DNA from: Atherinomorus stipes
Taxonomy: Eukaryota; Chordata; Actinopteri; Atheriniformes; Atherinidae
Length of the DNA stretch: 64,000 nucleotides
Direction of reading: 5' to 3'
NCBI GenBank assembly: GCA_023101725.1
Contig: JALJCO010009027.1
Location: 1 to 64,000 of the forward strand
Of the stretch, positions 1 to 9,900 are shown in pieces. The notes under the pieces were generated by a model. That model did not search any database and was not told the DNA's origin. It worked only from the letters and a program-made list of their open reading frames with translations. Within the stretch, counting starts at the first letter, position 1, and every line of letters starts with the position of its first letter. The translations under genes and the position numbers were made by a program.

Positions 1-86
1 CTCTTTCCGATCTCTCCAATTCTGATTCTCACAGTTCAGAGCTTCGCGCTCTGCCTGGCAGTGGAATGTGGCTTGCAGCTTGTCAG

Positions 87-140
87 CCAATGGGAAGCTG
101 ACAGAATCAGGTTTCATCCAATGAGCTTAGTGGTTATAAA
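87..140 (+). promoter_or_regulatory. possible promoter: two CCAAT boxes and a TATA box
   Basis: CCAAT lies at 87-91 and again at 118-122, and TATAAA at 135-140, an order and spacing typical of a vertebrate core promoter reading to the right. No coding exon can be recognised in the next 1.4 kb. It may serve a non-coding transcript, be a transposon promoter, or be chance. Confidence 0.22.
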
Positions 141-1527
141 CATCTGTGAATTCTAAGTGAGGCATGTGTAAAATGGATCAATTATTCAGACATGATGAAA
201 TAAAATGAACACAATAAAATAAAATAAAGCAAAGATCTGAATTATATGAATAAAGGAAGACATTGAATAAACAAATCAGCTAAACAGATAAAACAGGATT
301 AATCTTGATGATTTAAGATTCCCGTAAAGAAAATACATGTGTTAGACATCATTTGATGTGAGGAAGTCCATTTCTAACATAAAAGTGGATTTCAGCAGTT
401 GGGTAAAGTGTCTCTTTCTTCACCTTTATGCAGCAAATCCTGGAATGGATGTGATGTGACTTTGGGGAAGAAAAGTCTAGTTTCTAATCACCAAAGTATG
501 TCATGTTGCATATCAAAAGAAAAGTCTTCATCATGAGATTAACATGAGCTTACTTTCCTGATAATATAAAACAGTTCTTGGATGTTAAGAACACATTACA
601 AAATTGGCTATACAGAACCAATTTATAGCAGGTCGTAAATACTGTGAAGGAGTATCTCCAAGCTTGGAGGATGGGTTCAAAGTTCACTAATTGGCCTTTG
701 TTTGTTTTACCAAAATGCAGGTCCTCTCCTGAGTTGCACTCAGGACCATAAATCAGTGATTCCTCAGAGAAGGTCCTTCTCTGAGCAAAATTCCTCCTTG
801 GGATGTCTGCTTTACATCCAAATGTGGCCTTTATCAATCAGTATGTGTCCCAAAGTATATTTGGTTAGATGTGTGTATCCTTTTGCTGAGACCTTTGGGC
901 TTGAGATCACTACAGCATGCAAAGTATTGCACAAGTTATGATCTATACTGAGTTAACAGGCAGGCTTGGTGAGTGATAAGTTATATAGTAGTATTTAGAT
1001 AGAGAGAATTATTGTCATTCGATCATTGTATATGAGTGGAAAATTTTAATACGTTTGTATGTACTTGTGCTATGACAATGTGTTTAACTGTCATGCCAAT
1101 AAAGCTTATTTGAGTTGAGAGTGATTGTGTGCAAGAATGGGTCACAATATTCAGTATTTGCTTCACTATAATGACATTTACAATAATCTTCAGATTTTAT
1201 TCATGTTGTTTTGGCAATTAAACTAAAATCCAGTGGTGTACTGTGCGAAAAAAAAAAAAAAACTGCAATCATGCATTTTATTAGATAAAATCATTAATGA
1301 TTAAATGATGTATGCAACATTACTGTTGTGTTCACAAGATATTTAAACCATGTTTTCTGCATGGCTTGACAATGTTTTAACCCCAGGGAAATCAGCCACA
1401 TCTACATTTAGAATCGTTTCCTGTGACTTGCTAGTGTTAGATTTCAATCTCATCACCTTGGAGGAAGAAATCCTTTCGTTCTTTACTGAAGAGAAGGGGG
1501 GAAAAAAACAAACCTTTGTTATAAATG
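141..1527. other. intergenic DNA with a LINE-tail-like relic
   Basis: This is AT-rich DNA 3' of the egg-coat gene with no supported exon. About 1070-1125 contains a stretch with ACAATG and CAATAAAGC ahead of TTGAGTTGAG, resembling the 3' tail of fish non-LTR retrotransposons. Short A-runs occur near 1247-1262. The two short ORFs here look like chance. Confidence 0.45.
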
Positions 1528-1533
1528 TTTTAT
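1528..1533 (-). terminator. polyadenylation signal of the zp3-type gene
   Basis: TTTATT on the plus strand reads AATAAA on the minus strand, only 12 nt past the stop codon of the egg-coat gene. A very short 3' UTR is common for vertebrate ZP genes. The position fits; cleavage itself cannot be seen. Confidence 0.55.
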
Positions 1534-1545
1534 TATCTTATTTTA

Positions 1546-1667
1546 TCAGGTACAAACAGAATACCCAATGGGTTTGCAAAGTCTTCTGCAAATTACGGCG
1601 CTCATGAAAACTAACGCCACAGCCAGTGCTGCACCTGCGCCACACAGCAAGGCTGTCAGATGGGAGG
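1546..1667 (-). CDS. zp3: zp3 exon 11: transmembrane helix, tail and stop
   Basis: Completes Ala491 and encodes 492-530 followed by TGA (1546-1548). A 24-residue Ala/Leu/Val-rich helix is followed by Arg-Arg and a short tail with Cys residues. The acceptor is CTCCTCAG. The helix would anchor the precursor in the oocyte membrane. Confidence 0.9.
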
Positions 1668-3927
1668 CTGAGGAGGGAGCGAGAAAAGAAAGAAAACATC
1701 ACCGGCTGCATTAGTCATAGCACAAGCAGAAACCAAGTTTGGCAGAGGTGAATATGAATGTTCTCCCCCCCCCTTTACCAGCATGATTCTCTCGTGTCTG
1801 GAGCCGAGGAACTGGTTCTGGCAGAAGCTCAGACACCTCAGTTAGCTCTTCATGCAGAATGCTGTCCTCCAGCAGGATGGGGCCCAGAGATGCCGTCCCC
1901 TCCCACTCCAGCGCTGCAGGAAGATGCACAAGCCCAATGTTTCAGAGAAAATAAATTCTTACCTGAACCAACTTTCAACATTAGTTTCTATAAACATGTC
2001 GACCAAATGAAGCAAATAAACTAAATCTAAGCCCAGGTGGAATCACTTTGACATTTCTCAGCGTTAATGTTTTAAGAAATAAAAAGTCATGGTTTAATTC
2101 CCAGTGACAGCTAAGAGGCCATTTAACCAGCTATAAAGATGCCAAGCAGACCTGAAATACCTCTTGCCATTTCATTTCGCCAATTACAACTATCGTAAAA
2201 GCCTTTCATTATGGCACCAGTCAGAATATCAGCATCCACCCCATGGATGCGTCATATGCTCAGGAGCTTTCCCAGTGTCATGTTGCATTGCTTGTATAAA
2301 CTGTACCAGCATCTGCTGCAGAGCTTCTTCTCTGTCTCTGCCCGCTGCAGCTGGTCTCGCAGCAGTCGCAAACCTTATTGTCTCCACCTGATGCCACCCA
2401 TCTGCCCAGAAATGAAAATGTTCCTTATTAAAACATACAGAGCAGGTTATGCTGCAACATGAAGCTAAAAAAAAAAAAAATTACGCATCATGGGTAACAA
2501 TTATCGTCATGCGCACCAACCTTTTGGCTTCAGTCAAAAACGAACAGGCTTTGTGTTGCGAGTCAATGGGAACATTGATTTTTGTTGCCTTCAGATGGCA
2601 TGTGATGTAGATCTGTGGAGATGACATTAACATTTATAGTGAGCATGTGCAAATACAGGTTTTCATTGGTGAAACCGATTCGAAAAGCTGAAGAAATAAT
2701 AGGCTGTGTGTTGCCAGAAGGTGGCAGTACAGGATATTGGTAGTTAAGGATTTATTCAACTGAATTTTATCAGAAACAAACTGAAAACTAGTTGACATCC
2801 ATGACAGGAAAATGGATTGGTCTTTAGAAATAACAGATAAAGTAGTTTCCATTCCCACTAATGTCTTACCTTCCTTAAAAGAAACAAAAAACTACCTTAA
2901 AGCAACACCAAGTCATTTTAAAACCTTACAGCCCAGCTTCTGACTTGTTTTGATGGCACCCAACATTTACTTGTTCCTGGGCCAGACGTTTCTCGCAGCG
3001 CTCCAAGGCGAGAATTTGAACTTCACACATTTATTTTCTTGCCTGGAGCATCATGTGACAGCAGCGTTTTGCTTTATGGCAAGATAAACATTGATGCACA
3101 CCATGGTTGATTCAGAGCTCAAGAGACAGGATGTAAACTAGATGCTGAACAAGCCACTAGAGGGCTCCAGATTGCAAAAATCTGCCAAAGTTCAATAGAG
3201 CAGCTTTAACCCTCATGTTTTCACAAGCTGCCGACGTCTTCAGTGGAATCTAACGACCTAAAATGGCAAAAAAACAATAGTTACAAACCATTGTTTTTCG
3301 CCTCACAGTATCCCTTCATTTCCACCCAAATATTGTTTTAAATGTTAATGTTTTTGGTCCACAGACCTTTTATCTTATATTACACCAGTGTTTTGACTCA
3401 AAACCAGTTTAAACTCTCATGTTTCTTTTGAGGATCACAATGGTCAAGATTATCTGAGTCTACTAGATTGGTAAAAAAAAAAAAAAAAAAAAAAATTGAA
3501 AAAGGCTGGAGCTTCACTGAATCATCAGTGAAGCTCCGGTGAAGTGAATTTTTCACCAGTTTGCTGTCCTACTGCTGTGGAGCTCCTGATCCAGCTACTT
3601 GATTATTGGATGATCTGTTCTGATCTACTTGATTATAGTAGAACCACCTCAAAATTGTTTATTTTCTTAATGCTGACACTTGGTGTTACGGGTCTAAAGT
3701 GACCTGTATAGATTTATATTTGGGGGAAGTCTTTTTTTTCCCCCCATAAAACCAACTTTCTTACTCAGAATAGGATGTGCAAATTGAAAATAATTGTAGA
3801 AAATGTAATTGTAAAAATTTGACCCGAAACACCACAAATGTGACTATTTCAGAGACCCCCAGAAATTACCAAATTTTTAAAATGTCTGTGTTAAAGACAG
3901 CTGTTCCTGATCATGAAATCTTGTTCC

Positions 3928-3963
<36 letters not shown>

Positions 3964-6900
3964 ATTTACATACCTAAAGTTGAAAACTGCAAATGACCCA
4001 AACACAATATAGGTGTTACTGAAGCACGACTGAACTTTCTCAGTGAAAAATCCTCCGACTAAAGCCCAACTCTGTATCTGCCTTGCTCCCAACCTGTACT
4101 CTGTTCTCCAGTCAGTAAAAGCCGTAGGATGCCGTGGAGCAACAATAGCTTCCGAAACGTACATGACAAATGTTGGTGTGCCCTCAAAATGAGTCACATA
4201 TTTTACAGACGCACTACAAACTGCCATTTTCTCAGTGACGTGCCCCCAATCAATGGCTAAACTGGCATCCATCCTGTACTGAGAGATCACTCCAGCCAGT
4301 TAAAGGATAGCTCTTTTTTTCAACCTGGAATCAAAGTGATACAGAAATTTTACTGGTGAGTAAATGCACGTATAAACTCCTAAATATATCGTTCAGGCTG
4401 GGAAAAAAAAAATTATCCTTTAAAAGAGTCTTGTTCTGTCCCTTCCTCTCTTTTCTTCTCTTCCTCTGATAATGTTTGCAGAATCCGCCATGGTGGGTGT
4501 TCAAAACACACGGTGTGTTTATATCAGTTTGCGAGCAAGTAACGCAGTGCACAACCAATAGTTGACTGGAATGTCCACGCCCACCCCGGTTGGAAAAAAG
4601 TTTCATAGTGTATTTTCTCAGGGATGCCACTGGGCAGCAACAGCTTGAGAAATATGCATAAACAAGTCAGAAATGCAGATTTCTAAAAGGTCAAAATTGC
4701 ACTGTGGGTCTTTAAAGTCCAGAAAGTTAGACTGCCACCATAAAAGACATTAAATTTGTGCATTATGCACAAGAGCTTTCTGCTGAGCTAAATTCGAGGC
4801 CGTTTGTTCAGCAGATAGTTGCCGTGTGCCTGATTTTTGGTGAGTTTTCCACCTCACGAGGCCTTGGTAGAAACCAAACATTTTTTGCATCGCGAGACGA
4901 AACTCATCGTGTGTGCTCAACTTGAGCAGTCTGCTGAGGGCAGAAGATCTAGCGACCAATCAAAAGGCGTCTGTAGATCACATGATTTCAAGATGGCAGC
5001 TCGCGGCGATGTAGTCAGTTACATTTTAGAGGATAAATTGGTGGAAATGCGGCCAAACTATAGCTGCTTATATGAAGTTTCGTTGGACTTTGAAAATATC
5101 CGTCCAAATATCATCTCTAAGTTTCACTCATTTTCCTTACATAACTTCTTTTGAGTTTAATGGCAGTTGACAAACTCAAAAGGTGCATTACCGCCACCAA
5201 CTGGTATGATTATACTATAGTACAGTATGCCGCATATGATTTACTTAATAAAACTGCAAAATAAGTAAAAATGAAATACAACACCACATTTCAGTCTAAC
5301 AAAAAGATCCTCAACTTTTCTGCCTTCAGTCTTTGGATCTTTTTGCAAAATATCAATCAAGCCTGCCAACGTGACGACAGAGGGCTGCCATCTTGTAATC
5401 ATGTGATCTGCGGACGTGTTTTGATTGGTCGTTAGATCTTCTGCCAGCAGACAGCTCAAGTTGAGCGCACAGAGTTTTTCGTCATGTGAGGCAAAATATA
5501 TCAAACGTGTTTGATTTTCACCTCAATGCCTCCCGAGGCAGAAAACTCACCAAAAATCAGGCACACACGGCGACTATCTGCAGAGCAAACTGCCTCGAAT
5601 GACTTAGCTCAGCAGAAAGCTGTCGTGTGCGGCAGGCATTGAGTTTTGGGTTCACAAACCTGGCTACAGCCCATAAAGGACACAGAACTGAAAGCCGTCA
5701 TTATCAGCCGGCTATTTTTTGCTGGCATTGGCAGATACATCTGGTGTGTTGGCTGCCTCGGTCATAATTTAGACAGACATCTATACTGGCAGCAGTTTTA
5801 TAGATATTACATATTTCTTTTTTTCATTGCAAGTTCAATGTTTCCATTTGACATTTGTTTACAAGTGCACAGTTTCTCCTCTATACATCTATTTGAAGTG
5901 CTTTGTTTCTTTTAATCTTAAAGAGTTTTCAAAATTAGTTGTGTGTCCTTACATTAGTTTTGGGGTCAAATGCAGCATTGGCCCCAAATATTGGCAGGTT
6001 GCTTTAAAAAAAAAAAAAAAAAAATTCTGTATCGATCGATCCCTAATCTGAATACCCAGTGGATTGTATGGCTTTAAAACCTTGGTGCCCTCTATCCAAT
6101 CAGCCTCTTTAAACCAGTTTTGTATAAAACCCATTATTGTTTAGGTGTTAAATGTCCTTTCCTCCCATTGACTCAGGATCTGTGGAACGACTTACTTTTT
6201 TTTCCCTTCTCAATAGGTAGAAAGGATCATTGTCATTTGCTGACATCACAAAAGATCAGCTATTATTGGAGTGTAAAAAAAAAAAAAAAAAAAAAAAAGC
6301 GCAATTATGGGACAAGTGAATCTTTAAACTATACATTAGCTGTACTCACTGAATTCTTGTCATCTTGGTGGAACCTGAATGCTTTCAACTGGAAGTGAAG
6401 TTTATTTTCTTGGTTCCTCTGCATGAAGTAAGACTTGGCTCCAGTCAGCTTAGCATCAGTTAAACACCTTGAAATGAGAGAGACAAAAGAGTTCATCGTA
6501 CTAAAATGTGTTTAATGCCCTTTTGAGTTTATAAAGTAGAAGTAATAAAGTACATCACACACATCCAAACCATAGTTTCTCACCCATAGTTGTTGATGAA
6601 GGGGTATCTGGGTTGAGAACTGGGATCTGGGTTCACAGTAGCCACGCAGCTGTCCACAAAGATCCTCAGAGGAACGTGGTGACCCTGGAGAACAGACGCC
6701 TCGATGTGCATCACGTCACTCAGGAAGTAGACATTGGAAGGCCTCTGTGACTGCCAGTCCTCTAATCAAATACACAAGAAAAGATGGAAGTGGAATAATA
6801 ATGCTGGGGCCATCAGTCTTATTAGATCAAACTAAAATGATGCCCGAGGGAGGTAGCCGGTCAGGGGCTCTGCAGAGAATGGGAGATAGATACTGTAACG

Positions 6901-9900
6901 AGAGAACAAGGCAGTAAATCAATTACAAAATGTAACAGCATCATTAACCTGGATAAGAAACACAAATGAGAGGCTGCACCTGCTAAATGCAGTTTAAAAA
7001 CTTAATCTTAGATACAAGAAGTTCTACAGAAAGTAAATCAGAGGAGAAGCTCGGGAAGACCAACTTTTAAAATGAAAAACATTTCCATACAGATAATATC
7101 CACACTGCTCAGTATGGAATTAATTAGAAATCATAATCAGCTGAACACTGATTGTTTCATAAGTAACTTTGGTGGGTCAGCTGGAGCCTACAAGGCATCC
7201 GAGATGCATAAAGTTCCTTCCCGTTCATCAATTCTCTGTTTAGCATCTTTAACAATCACAGCAAACTCTGCAAGCAAGACTCCGCGTGATTGCAATCATG
7301 CATGTTGTCATTGGGGAAATTAGCGAAACTGCTGCGTGCAAATCAAAAAAGTTACTCCAGCCCACTCAAAGCACAACATTAGCCCAGAGTTGGTCGCTTT
7401 TTGATGCGCTCCCACCTGTCATGAGACGCAAGGAGAAGTGCAGCCTCTGTTCTGCGTGCATTTCGGAGGCGAACGTCCTCCAGGTTGGTATCAAGGCGTT
7501 GCTGCTGACATAATGCCTCCTACAAGGAGGAATTAGAGGAAGCAGAATTCACTATGTTGTAGAGAAGGACTCATCCAGGAAGAAGAATATTGCTTCACCT
7601 TCAAGGAAAGAAGAGCTAAGAGCAGCAGATGACCACTCCGTGCATTTAAAACATTCATAGTCTTCATTTGCACTGCTGGATATTCAATCCAGGGTTTTTC
7701 AAAAGGTTCAATCCAGATTAAATTGATACGGATTTGCTAATCCTTTCCTTTGAGATCCAGGATCACATAATTTCAGTTTCGAGCCAGGATTTAAATTTAA
7801 AGCAATTTCGGATTTGATTAGTCTGATCCAGATACCCAGTTTGAGAGATTACAAAATCCAGATTATCTGCAACAGGACAAGTGCTGTGCTACACAACCAG
7901 TAGAAGTCAGTATTAGGCATAATTTTACAACAAAAGCTGAATGCAGAACAGATGCATGATTGAAATGTGCAAAAATAGTAAGTTTTGAGAAGAAACACTA
8001 CTTTTGTACTTTCCTAAGACAGGTTTAATTTGCAGCCTAATTTTCCTTGATTTGCTTGTCACTATAAGACTTAAGTCATATACCTACTCTACACAACACT
8101 ATACACAATATTTCTTTGACCAATGTCAAAATTGTCTTTTTTTTTCTTGCTGAAATCCACCCTGAAATCAGACCCACTGTTGGACAAAGAGCTCAAATAG
8201 GCCAATCATTAAATGCACAATGAAATATTTGTATTGAAAACAGTTTGGGGAGTAATATGACAAACATGTACATAGCTGTAGACCTATATTCAAAAGCTAA
8301 ACAGGCTATTAGCCTACCTTATTCCATTAGCATTAATGTTGAACAAAAAAATAAATCCTTATGGATAAACAGGGCTTAATGTAGGCTGCACTGCATGATC
8401 CAACGGTAAATATCAAGATTTGATTACATTTTGGGCCTAAAATCCACACCGAATCCACCCTTATGGGTTCAGTTTAATCCATCTTCTTTGGACCAAAGTG
8501 ATTCCAATCCTACTACAAAATTCTGAAAAACCCAAACTCAAGGTTTGATACGGATCAAAACCAGAATTGGATGACCTGATCTAATCCAAATCTGTAAGCC
8601 TTTTTTCTTTTGAAAACAATTTTCAGTATTTGATCCAGTCAGTCATCTAAAATCCGAGCAGATTAAAACCTGGCCCAGATCTACCACAGATCACCTTCAT
8701 ATCAAGCTAACTAGTCAGATTTCTGGCTACCACAAGTAGACTGACTCCACGTGGAGATTTTCCTTGTTAGATAGTTTTGCCATCACCTTCTCTGAATAAG
8801 CTTTTCAAGTTTGTCACTTTGTATCTGCATCCATGTCCCAAATTTGATCTTTAACTTTTCAGTTGAGTTAGCAGATGTGGCTAAAACCGGCCACTGAGGA
8901 GGTTAGCTTATTTTGCTAGTGGTGTGCACAGCTAAGATGTATATCTTCTTAAAAAATGCAAGAATTTATACATTCAGATAATTCTGGCCATTTTAAATAT
9001 GATGGTCATCTTGAGGTCTTACCGTTTAGATGGAAAGAGAGTAAAAAAAAAAAAAGTTTTCCTTGACTGTATTAGAAAAGGTGGAAGAAATTTAGAGGAT
9101 CTGCAGCTCAAACTACTGTACAAGATGTTTAAGATCCCTTACCAAAAATGTCCCACTTTAAGTATTTAAAAGTACACTTTCAAGTATACTGAAAGCAAAT
9201 CTGTTAGTTTACTCATACCAAAACTTCAATCTTACTTTTAGAAAGTATACTTTTTAGGTGTACTAAAGTACACTTTTGAGGAGGCTAAAAGTAATATGAA
9301 CAGGGTTTTCAAAGTGTGAGATAGCCCCTAAATCTTACAAGATAGGATTTAAAAACAAGAAAGAATGTACATCTTGCAGTATGCCACAAAGAAACCAGTA
9401 TGTGTGAAAATGTACTACTATTAAAAAGCATATCATTCAAAAGTTTAAATATAGGCTAAATTAAACTTCTAGTACATTTATGAGTAAAGGCCAAGTGAAG
9501 TATATTTCTGATAAGTACATACAAAGTAAATGAAAGTATACCGTCTTATTTAAAGTTTAAAATGAGTATACTTAAAGCATACTTGCATATACTACTTTTT
9601 GGTAAGGGATATTCTACAGTAAGTGGTTTAGATGTGTCATTTCATGCAAATCCCACATTACAGAGACTTCAAACTGTATATCTGAGTCATGAATAATCAT
9701 GATTCCTTTTAAAGCCAAGTTTTGTGGTTTAACTCTCAAACTAAATTTTCACTGAAAATAATCGGTGGGAAGCTAAGAACAAACAATGAATGATGGGAAA
9801 TCTACTCCATTATCACCAGGTTTATCTAAATTATCAGGTCTGGTGGACCAGAAATGTGACATGGGGGCAGAATACATGATTGGACAAATCAGAGCCCCAA

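Larger units (their letters stand above)
2613..6349 (-). other. zp3 intron 7, repeat-filled
   Basis: A 3.7 kb intron. It holds a possible TTAA-ended MITE (2896-3211), A-runs at 3473-3495, 3932-3958, 6006-6024 and 6276-6298, a TTAA-led repeat terminus near 4298, and the inverted MADF element at 4765-5640. No further exon fits the phases of exons 7 and 8. Confidence 0.75.

Noticed and set aside
1..13. CTCTTTCCGATCT at the window start (and a similar string near 16981) resembles a sequencing adapter end.
   Set aside because: It differs from the adapter by an inserted T and lacks the rest of the adapter; chance is likelier.
3877..4290. A 137-codon minus-strand ORF in zp3 intron 7.
   Set aside because: It runs through a 27-base A tract and transposon-like DNA; no domain or splice support.
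6800..6885. A minus-strand segment reading YLPFSAEPLTGYLPR then FDLIRLM, next to zp3 exon 6, looked like the missing linker exon.
   Set aside because: It has an in-frame TAG and no usable donor. The true linker exon (IPTW, FSLRLMT) with matching phases lies at 7416-7519.
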